Below the pieces are notes generated by a model, which had not been told where the DNA came from, did no database searches, and worked only from the letters and a program-made list of their open reading frames with translations. From NCBI GenBank assembly GCA_023251515.1, contig JAHEYQ010000001.1:1-64000 (forward strand): DNA of 64,000 nt, written 5' to 3'. The position numbers and the translations under genes were made by a program. This DNA comes from Bacteroidales bacterium. GTDB taxonomy: Bacteria; Bacteroidota; Bacteroidia; Bacteroidales; JACABE01. Shown here one piece after another: positions 9,138 through 17,700 of the stretch (its first letter is position 1; every line of letters starts with the position of its first letter).

Positions 9138-10346
9138 TTAAAACATAAATCCGATACCTGCATTAAAAGTTTCGGTATATTCAATTGCAGATTCTGGTTT
9201 AATGAATTGCATATCAGCTTTAATAACTGAATTTTTGTTTAATCGGAAACTTAATCCTGTTGTGATAATAGTATTTTTGTAAGAGTTATTCCGGACAGTA
9301 ATGTTATCAACAGATTGATGCGTGTTATAGTATTCGTAACGTACAAATGGTACTAATTCTTCTTTTATATTGGCAAAATGCCTGAAAACATTATATCCTG
9401 CTTCTATATAATAACCTAGCATTGATTTACCTAAGTCGTTATTTTTGCCTGTTGTTCTTGTAAAAATATTGTATTGTTCTGTATTTGAAAAAGAAGTATA
9501 GTTTAATTGACCTCTGACTTCTAATCCTTTAAAATGATATCTTGCATCAATGCCTAACATGCTGATTCCAACTACCGAGGAATCGGCTTTTAATTTCAGA
9601 TTTGCACTGTCGTTATGCAATTTTGAATGTAATTTACTCTGTGACTCACCAAAATAAGCAGAAAATCCGATATTTAAATTTTTTATTCCATAATATTCTA
9701 TTTTACCAGTATAACTTGGTGAATTTACATATGCTTTTGAGCCTTTTAAACGCCCTTCTCTTAATGCCTGACTTCCGTTGAAGATTCCTTTGCCATCATA
9801 ACTACTGAGCCCGTTCATTATATAAACCTGATACTTTAACGATGCTGGATAAATATTTCCGGTAAATCCCAAACCAATTTCTCTCCATGTACTTAATGAT
9901 AATTTGTTGTCTATTACAGGGCGTTCAACTCCGTTAAAAGTTGTAGGTTCATGGTATTCGTTTATTATACCCATTGGAACAAGCATTAATCCTGCTCTGA
10001 AATTTACAAATTTATGTATTTTGTGCTGTAAAAAAACTTGTTCTACCCATAATTCTTTAGCATATTCAAACTCAATTTCTGAAACAAATTGTGTTTTCTT
10101 TGAGAAGTTGTAGCCTAAAAACATTACCATACGATGTACATCCACGGTGCCTGATTCTTTTATATCATTGCTTATAGGTTGATTATAATGTACTTCGCCA
10201 TATCCTCCAATGCCAAGTTTTCCATTATAATTGAGCATCATTTCGGCACTATTTAAATATTGATTATTGCTTGTATCAGCAATTTGTGAAAATGTAAACA
10301 TTGTACTCAGTACAAAAATAAATGTCAGAAATATTGTTTTATTCAT
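9138..10346 (-). CDS. Outer membrane porin-like barrel (porin O/P type)
   Basis: 402 residues with a signal peptide (about 1-20) and an alternating beta-strand pattern throughout. It ends in an aromatic residue (NAGIGFMF), as barrels recognised by BamA do. The segments GGYGEVHYNQP, VHRMVMFLGYNF and FRAGLMLVPMG resemble the phosphate-selective porin O/P group common in Bacteroidetes. Substrate specificity cannot be read. It precedes the feo operon but is separated from it by a terminator hairpin, so a shared function in iron uptake is not assured. Confidence 0.75.
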   Translation of the reverse strand: MNKTIFLTFIFVLSTMFTFSQIADTSNNQYLNSAEMMLNYNGKLGIGGYGEVHYNQPISNDIKESGTVDVHRMVMFLGYNFSKKTQFVSEIEFEYAKELWVEQVFLQHKIHKFVNFRAGLMLVPMGIINEYHEPTTFNGVERPVIDNKLSLSTWREIGLGFTGNIYPASLKYQVYIMNGLSSYDGKGIFNGSQALREGRLKGSKAYVNSPSYTGKIEYYGIKNLNIGFSAYFGESQSKLHSKLHNDSANLKLKADSSVVGISMLGIDARYHFKGLEVRGQLNYTSFSNTEQYNIFTRTTGKNNDLGKSMLGYYIEAGYNVFRHFANIKEELVPFVRYEYYNTHQSVDNITVRNNSYKNTIITTGLSFRLNKNSVIKADMQFIKPESAIEYTETFNAGIGFMF

Positions 10347-10447
10347 TTTATTTAAATATTAATTTTATGCAAAATAACTACAGATTGGCAAAAACCACAA
10401 TCCTTATTTATTGTGATTTTAAGTTACTTCATCATTATAAATGATGA

Positions 10448-11605
10448 TTAATTGCCGAAACTTAAGCCAAGCCTCAGATTAATAAGAAAAGCATGATTGA
10501 TGTATGTATCGGTTCCTGATGGGTTTATAATGTATTGAATGTCGGGTTGTATGAAAAAATGATTTACAAATTCTGCTTTATAAGTTAACGACAATGCTGT
10601 TTCATGTTTATGTAATTTGTTCTTACATCCCGAATGTGCTAATGCCAAGCCAAGTATATCGTTGTTGCGTTTCTTTATAAGTCCATGATAATTAATGCCT
10701 AAACCAATATAATACCAATTATCATTAAGGTTGGAAGGGCTGATGCTGAATTGTGAAAAAGCGGCAAGCTTTTTTCCATTGCTTTTTTCGAAAATTTGCT
10801 GATCTGTTATCAGGTAAAAGCCATAATTTGCTGGTATTGAAATTGTTTTTTCTTCTTCTGTTAATTGTTTGTGCCCATTATGGTAATAATAGCCAATTTT
10901 ATAATATGAATGATGTCCGTTTATAATATTGATCAGATTTAATTCTGAAAAAGTAAGATATCCATCTTCCTTTCTTAATCTCCATTTCAAATTGTGTGGA
11001 TTGATATTAAAATCATCGGGTAAGCCATCAAAAATAGCAAATTTTGCAGTTATTTTTTCTGAAAAACGATAATGCAATTGCATCCCTATAGCTGTCAGTG
11101 GAAATATAGGCGTGGGTAAATTGCTTGAAATAGTGGACGGTACACCAAAAGAGCTGTTGAGATACAGTACCGCATTTTCGCTCGAAACAAAGTCGGTACA
11201 TAAGTCGTGCAAGCCAATTATTGTAGTAAACTTTCCTAAGTTTTGTCTGTAATGTAATTCATGCAGATAGGTTATATTTCCGGCTTCCAGATTAGTTGCA
11301 GTCTGAAAATCGCCAATTAAATCTGCTGTTGGAGTTGCTCCGTGAGTATTGGCAGCATTTACAAACAATTCACCACCTTTCCATAAACCTGCATTTTGGG
11401 TATTTATCCTAAATTTTATATTTGCCATACCTAAGTATGCACTTCCTCTTTTTATTCCACCCGATATATTATTTATCAGATCAGCTGCATAAGTGATTTC
11501 ATATTTTACCGGAACTGATTTTTTTATTGTATCTGTTTGTGCTGATGTAAATTGTGTGATTACTAAACAACAAACAAAAAAGATTGAAATAAAAATTTTC
11601 CTCAT
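10448..11605 (-). CDS. OprB-like carbohydrate-selective porin
   Basis: Outer-membrane protein of 385 residues with a signal peptide (about 1-22, ending FTSAQ). The pattern of segments GSAYLGMANIKFRINTQNAGLWKGGELFVNAANTHG, GLHDLCTDF and GSxFGVPSTISSNLPTPIFP is characteristic of the OprB family, which forms sugar-permeable pores. The C-terminus NLRLGLSFGN is strand-like. A CAAATTTA box (11630-11637) is a likely -7 element upstream. It lies between a porin and the LuxR/hemerythrin pair, all on the same strand. The substrate is not known; OprB-like proteins in this phylum are not always sugar porins. Confidence 0.75.
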   Translation of the reverse strand: MRKIFISIFFVCCLVITQFTSAQTDTIKKSVPVKYEITYAADLINNISGGIKRGSAYLGMANIKFRINTQNAGLWKGGELFVNAANTHGATPTADLIGDFQTATNLEAGNITYLHELHYRQNLGKFTTIIGLHDLCTDFVSSENAVLYLNSSFGVPSTISSNLPTPIFPLTAIGMQLHYRFSEKITAKFAIFDGLPDDFNINPHNLKWRLRKEDGYLTFSELNLINIINGHHSYYKIGYYYHNGHKQLTEEEKTISIPANYGFYLITDQQIFEKSNGKKLAAFSQFSISPSNLNDNWYYIGLGINYHGLIKKRNNDILGLALAHSGCKNKLHKHETALSLTYKAEFVNHFFIQPDIQYIINPSGTDTYINHAFLINLRLGLSFGN

Positions 11606-11629
11606 TTTTCAATATATTAAATTATGTTG

Positions 11630-11637
11630 CAAATTTA
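11630..11637 (-). promoter_or_regulatory. -7 box for the OprB-like porin
   Basis: Minus strand reads TAAATTTG, an exact TAnnTTTG, 25 nt before the start codon. The -33 element is not clear. Confidence 0.45.
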
Positions 11638-11722
11638 TTTTAAGATTAAATACTATAAAATCCCAATAAATGATTATTTATTATCTGTTTTCTCATTATT
11701 TATAGTGATTAATCTGTTTCTG

Positions 11723-12319
11723 CTACATATTATCTACTGAAATATAATTGTTTACTACTGCATATATAGTTAAACCTGATACGGATTTAATACCGGTTTT
11801 CTGAGATATATTCTTACGATGCGAAATTACAGTATTGATACTGATATTAAGTTTGTCTGCAATTTCTTTATTGGCATTTCCATTTACAACTAATTTTAAA
11901 ACATCTATTTCTCTTTCGCTAAGACTTTCACTTTGTGTTGGCTGGTTACTTGATGTGTTTTCAATAAGTAGATTTTTCTTAATGATTAAATTTATTTCAA
12001 AAGCAGTATCATTTATACTGATTAATCCATCAAAAATACTTAATAACTGATGGTCGAAATGAGAATAAATTAAAGCAAGCCAGCATGTTTTGTTATATTC
12101 CTTCTGTATTGCATGAAATTCTTTCCCCATATTCTGAATTAAAAGTGGGTTGATAATTACCAAATCAGCATTGTATCTGATGTTTAACTGATTAAGTTCA
12201 TTCAGATTGTTGGCAAAATGGAAATTGAAATCAAATGCCGGATTACACATTAGCTTACATAATCCTTCGTAAATTATTGCTGATGACTCCAGTACAATTA
12301 TATTTATTCGCTTTTGCAT
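11723..12319 (-). CDS. LuxR-type transcription regulator with degenerate receiver domain
   Basis: 198 residues. The C-terminal part (about 133-195: LSEREIDVLKLVVNGNANKEIADKLNISINTVISHRKNI) is a canonical LuxR/GerE helix-turn-helix. The N-terminal 120 residues follow the receiver pattern, but the acidic pocket normally formed after strand 1 reads LESS, and the segment around the phospho-Asp reads ADLVIINP, with Asn in place of Asp. It therefore probably does not work by ordinary phosphotransfer. The start codon overlaps the stop of the upstream hemerythrin gene by one base (TAATG), so the two are translationally coupled. It may control the neighbouring porins or the rubrerythrin genes; that is inference. 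Confidence 0.85.
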   Translation of the reverse strand: MQKRINIIVLESSAIIYEGLCKLMCNPAFDFNFHFANNLNELNQLNIRYNADLVIINPLLIQNMGKEFHAIQKEYNKTCWLALIYSHFDHQLLSIFDGLISINDTAFEINLIIKKNLLIENTSSNQPTQSESLSEREIDVLKLVVNGNANKEIADKLNISINTVISHRKNISQKTGIKSVSGLTIYAVVNNYISVDNM

Positions 12320-13044
12320 TATTTTTCAGCAATTAGTTTTTCCATTTTTTCAACCAAAGGTATCAATATATTGTCTTCTATTTGCGAATGTATATTCAGA
12401 TCGTATTCAAGTTCGAACAGATAGAATAGTAATTTTCGTCTTAAACTCTGATCGTTGTCAATTGGCAAATATTTTATTAGCAAATTCTTTAAATCGGTTA
12501 GTTTTTCTTCAATATCGTTGTGATGTTCTCTGTATTCTACTACTGAATAACTGTTTAGCTTGTAGTAATTGTTTTTGTTGGTGAGTTGTGCATCCAGATT
12601 TAAAACATAAGGAAAAACTACATTGTTTTCATATTCCATGTGTTCGCTAACTTCTTCAAAATAATTGTCGAAGAATTTCTCTATCATCAATATTTCGGGA
12701 TGGGTATTTATTTTGTGAATGTCTTTTATAATCTTCTGTATTTGAGGATAAATTTCTTTGATATAATATTTATGGCTGTTGCCAAGATATTTAATAATTG
12801 CCTGAATATCTTCTGAAATATATGCTGTAATGGGAAGAGGTTTGTATCCGTTAAACAAATTTGCGATAGTAAGGAAAAGAGTAGTGTTAATATTGTTTTC
12901 GTTACAAATTTGTTCTATGGTTTTTTCTCTCACTTCGAGTTTAATTTCAAAATGTTCGTACATCAGTATCAGATAGGGATTATTTATGATGATTTCTGAT
13001 GCTTTCATTTCGGGTAAAACAAATATTTTATTGAATATATGCAT
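12319..13044 (-). CDS. Hemerythrin-like di-iron protein (YtfE/ScdA/RIC relative)
   Basis: 241 residues in two parts. Residues about 14-65 resemble the ScdA_N domain, but the usual Cys-Cys pair after the helix is missing (KLEVRE in its place). The rest is a four-helix hemerythrin-like bundle with every ligand type of E. coli YtfE: His in NSHKYY, His in INTHPE, His-x3-Glu in HMEYE, His in YREHH, and His-x3-Glu in IHSQIE. YtfE-type proteins handle iron-sulfur repair and NO under nitrosative stress. Here the protein is coupled by TAATG overlap to a LuxR regulator that lacks a phospho-acceptor, and rubrerythrin is next door. A sensory role is plausible but inferred. Confidence 0.88.
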   Translation of the reverse strand: MHIFNKIFVLPEMKASEIIINNPYLILMYEHFEIKLEVREKTIEQICNENNINTTLFLTIANLFNGYKPLPITAYISEDIQAIIKYLGNSHKYYIKEIYPQIQKIIKDIHKINTHPEILMIEKFFDNYFEEVSEHMEYENNVVFPYVLNLDAQLTNKNNYYKLNSYSVVEYREHHNDIEEKLTDLKNLLIKYLPIDNDQSLRRKLLFYLFELEYDLNIHSQIEDNILIPLVEKMEKLIAEK

Positions 13045-13070
13045 TCTGATATTTTTTTGATGTCAATAAA

Positions 13071-13109
13071 AAAAGCGATTTTATTGCATAACGAAATAAA
13101 ACCGCTTTT
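13071..13109 (-). terminator. Terminator of the rubrerythrin operon
   Basis: A 15-bp stem with one G-T pair (13071-13085 with 13095-13109) is followed by eight T residues in the minus direction, 33 nt after the rubrerythrin stop. Confidence 0.85.
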
Positions 13110-13141
13110 GTTTAAATTACCGCTTTTTTTTAATTCAAAAA

Positions 13142-13723
13142 CTAGTAATTGTCTTCTCTTACTTGCATATATGCTTTTGGATGCAAACAAGCAGGGCAGT
13201 TTTCCAAAGCTTTTACTGATTCGTAAACATAACCGCAGTTTAAGCATTTCCACCAAACTTTGCCTTCTTTCATAAACACTTTGTCTTCAGATATATTCTG
13301 TAACAATTTCAGATATCTTCGTTCGTGTTCGGCTTCTACTTTAGCTATCATTTTGTAAGCTGTAGCAATTTCAGGAAAACCTTCTTCTTTAGCTACTTCA
13401 GCAAAATGTGGATATAAATCAGTCCATTCTTCGTTTTCGCCTTCAGCAGCAGCTTTCAGGTTTTCCATAGTAGTTCCGATAACTCCGGCAGGGTACATTG
13501 CTGTAATTTCTACCATGCCACCTTCCAGAAATTTGAAAAAGCGTTTGGCATGTTCTTTTTCCTGTCCGGCAGTTTCCAGAAATATAGCTGCAATTTGTTC
13601 GTATCCTTCTTTTTTTGCAACGCTTGCAAAGAATTCATAACGATTGCGGGCTTGTGATTCACCTGCAAATGATTTCAACAGATTTTGTTCTGTTTGTGTT
13701 CCTTTTAATGATTTTTTTTCCAT
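13142..13723 (-). CDS. rbr: Rubrerythrin
   Basis: Cytoplasmic non-heme iron peroxidase of anaerobes that reduces H2O2 to water. The ferritin-like domain (about 1-145) carries the di-iron ligands in the ExxR/ExxH pattern (FAGESQARNRYEFF, ETAGQEKEHAKRF, EVAKEEGFPEIA, KVEAEHERRY). The C-terminal rubredoxin-like domain has CLNCGYVY and CPACLHPKAYM, giving the Cys4 iron site. At 193 residues it is the usual length. It lies 21 nt downstream of a flavin-reductase/rubredoxin fusion, which could deliver electrons to it. The start MEKKSLKGTQTEQNLL is typical. Identification is firm. Confidence 0.96.
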   Translation of the reverse strand: MEKKSLKGTQTEQNLLKSFAGESQARNRYEFFASVAKKEGYEQIAAIFLETAGQEKEHAKRFFKFLEGGMVEITAMYPAGVIGTTMENLKAAAEGENEEWTDLYPHFAEVAKEEGFPEIATAYKMIAKVEAEHERRYLKLLQNISEDKVFMKEGKVWWKCLNCGYVYESVKALENCPACLHPKAYMQVREDNY

Positions 13724-13744
13724 GATTTTTTTATTTATATGTGA

Positions 13745-14422
13745 TTAAATTTCAATAAAATCTGATTTTTCATCGCCGCATAAAGGGCAAACCCAATCGT
13801 CGGGCAAATCGGCAAATTTTATATTTTCAACAGCATCATCGTAAATATATCCGCAAACCGGACATTTGTATTTTTTTGATTCTATGACTATTGTTTGTTT
13901 TTCAAGTTTTGATTTATCGATGTAAGTAGGTGCATTTTTGGGCGAGAAACCTTTTTTAACTTTGCGATAATAAGCATAAGTCATAGGTTCTGAAATATTT
14001 TCAATAATTTCTGCATTTAGCAATTCGCCAATAAAAAGGTAATGGGTATCAATATCAATGCATTGAACTACTTTAAATTCCAAATAGGCAATACTATCAT
14101 TCAATACGATAGGAACTCCTGTTTCGCCATAGCTAATATTCATTCCTTCGAATTTATTTATTTCTTTACCTGATTTATAACCAAATTTTCCGATTAAGTC
14201 TGATGAAGCATCTTCTTTTAATATTGAAACCGAAAAAGCATTGGTTTGCTTAATAAATTCAGCAGTGTAATTATCTTTATTACAACTTGCTGCAAAGCGT
14301 GGAGGTTCGGCAGTTATTTGAAAGACTGTATTTGAAATAAATCCATTTCCTTTATTTTTATCACCCGAACTAACTAAATAAATTCCGTAAGATATTTTAA
14401 ATAAGGACTCAAAATTAATCAT
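13745..14422 (-). CDS. Flavin reductase-like domain fused to rubredoxin (high-molecular-weight rubredoxin)
   Basis: 225 residues. Positions about 1-155 are an FMN-binding split-barrel domain of the flavin-reductase/flavoredoxin type ([46 protein letters not shown]). Positions about 178-225 are a rubredoxin with both Cys knuckles (CPVCGYIYD and [11 protein letters not shown]). This is the architecture of Hrb of Moorella, which passes electrons from NAD(P)H to flavodiiron NO/O2 reductases. Here the likely partner is rubrerythrin, encoded immediately downstream. A TAAATTTG promoter box is at 14444-14451. Family and general role are well supported; the actual electron acceptor is inferred. Confidence 0.9.
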   Translation of the reverse strand: MINFESLFKISYGIYLVSSGDKNKGNGFISNTVFQITAEPPRFAASCNKDNYTAEFIKQTNAFSVSILKEDASSDLIGKFGYKSGKEINKFEGMNISYGETGVPIVLNDSIAYLEFKVVQCIDIDTHYLFIGELLNAEIIENISEPMTYAYYRKVKKGFSPKNAPTYIDKSKLEKQTIVIESKKYKCPVCGYIYDDAVENIKFADLPDDWVCPLCGDEKSDFIEI

Positions 14423-14443
14423 GATGTAATATTTTATTATCTA

Positions 14444-14451
14444 CAAATTTA
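14444..14451 (-). promoter_or_regulatory. -7 box for the flavoredoxin-rubrerythrin operon
   Basis: Minus strand reads TAAATTTG (TAnnTTTG), inside a block (ACAAATTTACAAATCTTT) also present upstream of the genes starting at 17587 and 24152. Confidence 0.5.
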
Positions 14452-14611
14452 CAAATCTTTTTATTTATAATCGTACTTATTTTTTATTTTATTAATGATT
14501 AAGAATATTTTCGAATTTAATCATCTAATTTATGAAAATCAAATTGTGAATTAACGAAAACTATTTTTCTTCATTATTGATATTCTAGTGGATAACCCGT
14601 GAGTTGTTGAT

Positions 14612-17059
14612 TTAAAGTGCTATTAAAAATTTTCCAATTTTTTGTTCGTTTGCAAATTCGGTTTTTATTATATAAATGCCTGCTTTTAAGTCTGAAACGG
14701 GTATTTTTGCTGTATTTAAGCCTTGTTTTGCCTCTATAGTTTGTTCTTTTATTAAGTTAAGTGTTGGTGTGTATATTCTTATGATGCCATTACTTGCGTT
14801 TTCAAGTATAAATTCGAAGTTTAAAATAGTTTCTACAGGATTTGGATATACTATTATTTCGTTATTGTTTAGATATTGCTCAAAAATGGCTGTAAACAAG
14901 GTGTTTGTGTCGGCATTTAGTGTAATGCTTGTTTGTGCTGAATGGTTTATTGCTGTATTTGTTGATTGCCATTGTTTAAAGTGATATCCGGGATTGGGTA
15001 TGGCTGAAAGTGTTATCGGGTTTCCATCGAAATATTTTCCTTGCCAAGGCAAAATGCTTGGTTTTATGGTGTTTAATTTGATAAGTCCTCCGTTTTGCGG
15101 AAATACATTGAGACTGATTTCTAGCTGTTTTTTCATTTTAAAGGTATCTTCTACAAATTTGAGTGCATAAGCAGGTCTGCTTTCTATATAGGGCATTACA
15201 ACTTGGTTTATCTCATAATTCCATGCATTTGTGTTACTTCCCCATCGTGCAAAGTGATGTGGCATTTCGGGTTCTATTTTGCTTTTTACAGTTTCTATAT
15301 GTTTTTTCATATATTCTGTACTAAAAATAGTATTTACCAAATCGGCATATCTGTTTATAAAATATGTTTTGAAATCATTGTTTTTCAACAGGCTTTTTAA
15401 TATTTGTACATGCTTGTTTGTATCGCCATAGCTGCTTAGGATAATTCCCAGCAAATCCATACTGGCGGGTGCCCATCCGTTGTTTCCGAGCGAAACATCC
15501 ATATCCATGAGCATATACCTCCATTTTGTCTGCGGATAGTGCGATTTCCAGTATTTCAGATTATTATAGGGCCAATCGGTATTGCTAAGATAGGTTTCGG
15601 CAATAAAATAATCGCTCAAACTTTCAATATCTATCATGGTTTTGGCAGTGTCGAAATATTCTTTTACGTTCATGGGTTTAGTTGTGATATATTGCAGCAT
15701 TTTGTTGAAATCGGCAAAACTGCCTTCAATTATTGCGGTGTCTTCTTCGAGCAAATCAACGCTATCTTCATCATAACGATAGTTTTCTTCGATATAATGT
15801 TTGCTGAATCGTTCTCTGATATTTTGTATTCCCCAGTATTTTCCGTTAATAAAAACTACCGATGGCTGGTAACTTAGCAAATCGATATTCAGATTTCCGA
15901 TCATAAGCTGATGCAAACAGCCATCTCTGAAGTGGGTTTTGTTGAAATCGAGACTCGAATTACGGAGTACGATGGTTTTGAAATGGCTGATGTTTTTTTG
16001 ATCGAAAAACTTATAGCTTAAATCCTGGTCGCCATACATTTTTCGGGCAGTAATCCTTAGCGATTGCATGGGACGGGTGCGTGAAACCGAGCCTCCGTTT
16101 ATCGAAATTCCTGCATCCTGCATCATTGCCAAATGCTTGTTTTCGTCAAAAAATTCGATATGTGCGGGTATTTCCCAATCTTGCCAGAAATTGGCACCAT
16201 GGTAAGGATAAATGCTGTCGGCATTTGGTCCCATAACATAAATGCCATGATTCCAGTCCCATAAATTATCAGGATTGGTGCTTATTGAAAAAACAGGCAA
16301 TACCGATTTGTAATTGATAAAATAGGTATTGCAAATAATTTCTGATGGCAAAATATTGGGATTGCTGCTAAAGGCTATTGCTTTAATAACAGTTGTAGAA
16401 TCAATGGTTAATGCATGGGTATATAGTGTGGCGTTGGTATCGGGTTGGCTTCCGTTTGTAGTGTAAAAGATTTTTGTATCAGCATTAAGATTTTTAATTG
16501 TCAGCATTTGTTCCGAATCGTAAAATCCGGCAGGGATTGAAAATATCGGATTAATGGCGTAAGCATCAAAGGCTTCGCTTGCATTGTTTGATATTCCGGG
16601 CGATGCTTGATTGAATATTTTTATGTTTTCATTGCCATCTGTTTGTCTGCCTGCCGAATGGTTTATATGGATTTTGCCGAAGCTCAACTCATCAATTTCC
16701 TGATTGGTTTTATTGAATAAGCGGATAATATCGCCTTCTTTTGAAATTTTGAAAGTGCAATGTAAAATGCTGTCGGTTTTGCTGTTGCCCGAAGCAAAAA
16801 TGATTAAGAATTTGTTTCCTCCGAGCCAGATATTTGGAAAAAACCATTTTTCAGCTTTACTGTTTTCGATGGCATAAGCCTCTAAATTTACAGCATTTGA
16901 TGAGGTATTATAAATTTCAATCCAATCTTCGGCTTTGTTGTTTTCATCAGTCAAACCCGAAGCATTATAAGGACATACTTCATTAATAACAATCTGCCCG
17001 ATTGCCTTTATTTGGCAAATGCTTAAAAATATGATTATTAATGATATTTTAAATTTCAT
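14612..17059 (-). CDS. T9SS-secreted CotH-family protein with lamin-tail and chitobiase-like domains
   Basis: 815-residue secreted modular protein. Order: signal peptide (about 1-21); lamin tail domain (about 22-135, IVINEVCPYNASGLTDENN, EDWIEIYN); chitobiase C-terminal-like beta domain (about 170-250, IFYTTNGSQPDTNATLYT); CotH kinase-like domain (about 253-560, with FSISTNPDNLWDWNHGIYV, INGKYWGIQNIRERF, YMLMDMDVSLG); an InlB-divergent repeat (about 650-725); and a type IX sorting domain (about 735-815, YPNPVETILNFEF). CotH proteins of spore formers are atypical protein kinases; whether this secreted one phosphorylates anything is unknown. The MDMDVSLG segment may be its metal-binding Asp motif. 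Likely surface-anchored or released. Confidence 0.88.
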   Translation of the reverse strand: MKFKISLIIIFLSICQIKAIGQIVINEVCPYNASGLTDENNKAEDWIEIYNTSSNAVNLEAYAIENSKAEKWFFPNIWLGGNKFLIIFASGNSKTDSILHCTFKISKEGDIIRLFNKTNQEIDELSFGKIHINHSAGRQTDGNENIKIFNQASPGISNNASEAFDAYAINPIFSIPAGFYDSEQMLTIKNLNADTKIFYTTNGSQPDTNATLYTHALTIDSTTVIKAIAFSSNPNILPSEIICNTYFINYKSVLPVFSISTNPDNLWDWNHGIYVMGPNADSIYPYHGANFWQDWEIPAHIEFFDENKHLAMMQDAGISINGGSVSRTRPMQSLRITARKMYGDQDLSYKFFDQKNISHFKTIVLRNSSLDFNKTHFRDGCLHQLMIGNLNIDLLSYQPSVVFINGKYWGIQNIRERFSKHYIEENYRYDEDSVDLLEEDTAIIEGSFADFNKMLQYITTKPMNVKEYFDTAKTMIDIESLSDYFIAETYLSNTDWPYNNLKYWKSHYPQTKWRYMLMDMDVSLGNNGWAPASMDLLGIILSSYGDTNKHVQILKSLLKNNDFKTYFINRYADLVNTIFSTEYMKKHIETVKSKIEPEMPHHFARWGSNTNAWNYEINQVVMPYIESRPAYALKFVEDTFKMKKQLEISLNVFPQNGGLIKLNTIKPSILPWQGKYFDGNPITLSAIPNPGYHFKQWQSTNTAINHSAQTSITLNADTNTLFTAIFEQYLNNNEIIVYPNPVETILNFEFILENASNGIIRIYTPTLNLIKEQTIEAKQGLNTAKIPVSDLKAGIYIIKTEFANEQKIGKFLIAL

Positions 17060-17125
17060 TTCAGATTTTATAGTACCTGTAATTCAGGAAATTTAATAGC
17101 CTCGAGTATTAGATTGAAACACAGC

Positions 17126-17587
17126 CTAATCATTCAGATTTAAGGCAATTTTTACTTCTTTGTAGTTTTTCCAGTTAACTTGCGGCATGGCTTTTTTGTA
17201 GTACGACGAAATTACCACCACCCTAAAAGTTGAATTGCTCGGGTAGGAGGGAACCGTTAAATCGGAGTTTGAATTTATTAGTGAAACATAACCCAAACCA
17301 ATGCCATAAATAGTTGAATTAACACCGTTTAAATCGGGCAGTGCCCACCACTCGTTGCCATAAAGCACAAAAACCTGAACAAGACCGTTGTCAACAATAT
17401 CCTGAGTAATTTGGGGTACATCAATTTTTGTATGATATATGTTTTGGTTATTATCGAAAAGCCAGTTTACATTGTAGTATCCACTACCATATACATTTGC
17501 ATTTCCTGCCGGACCCTGTTCGCCTTTGCTGCAAGCCATTATAAGCATTGCCAGACAAATAACTGTGTAAAAGAATGTTTTTTTCAT
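17126..17587 (-). CDS. Small exported lipoprotein with GxxGPxG start
   Basis: 153 residues with a lipoprotein signal (lipobox LIMAC, Cys at about 19) followed at once by SKGEQGPAGNANV. This short collagen-like GEQGPAG stretch after the lipid anchor recurs in Bacteroidetes lipoproteins. The remainder is beta-rich (YNVNWLFDNNQNIYHTKIDVP) and probably forms a small sandwich. No function is recognised. It lies 66 nt upstream of the CotH gene on the same strand, so it may be co-transcribed. Its promoter block is nearly identical to the one before the restriction island. Confidence 0.75.
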   Translation of the reverse strand: MKKTFFYTVICLAMLIMACSKGEQGPAGNANVYGSGYYNVNWLFDNNQNIYHTKIDVPQITQDIVDNGLVQVFVLYGNEWWALPDLNGVNSTIYGIGLGYVSLINSNSDLTVPSYPSNSTFRVVVISSYYKKAMPQVNWKNYKEVKIALNLND

Positions 17588-17603
17588 TTTGTTTTTATAG
17601 TTT

Positions 17604-17630
17604 AAATCAACTTACAAATTTACAAATCTT
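17604..17630 (-). promoter_or_regulatory. Promoter block shared with the restriction island
   Basis: Contains minus-strand TAAATTTG. The 27-nt block differs by one base from 24198-24224, upstream of the 23436-24152 gene. Confidence 0.5.
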
Positions 17631-17660
17631 TATATTGATATATTCATGTTTTAAATGTTA

Positions 17661-17697
17661 AAAAAAAGAGGCAAATCTGATTGATTGCCTCTTTTTT
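17661..17697 (-). terminator. Terminator of the 17701-18426 gene
   Basis: A 13-bp perfect stem (AAAAAAGAGGCAA with its complement) has a 10-nt loop and flanking A/T runs, directly after the stop codon. The symmetric runs could also stop transcription from the other side. Confidence 0.85.
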
Positions 17698-17700
17698 ATT

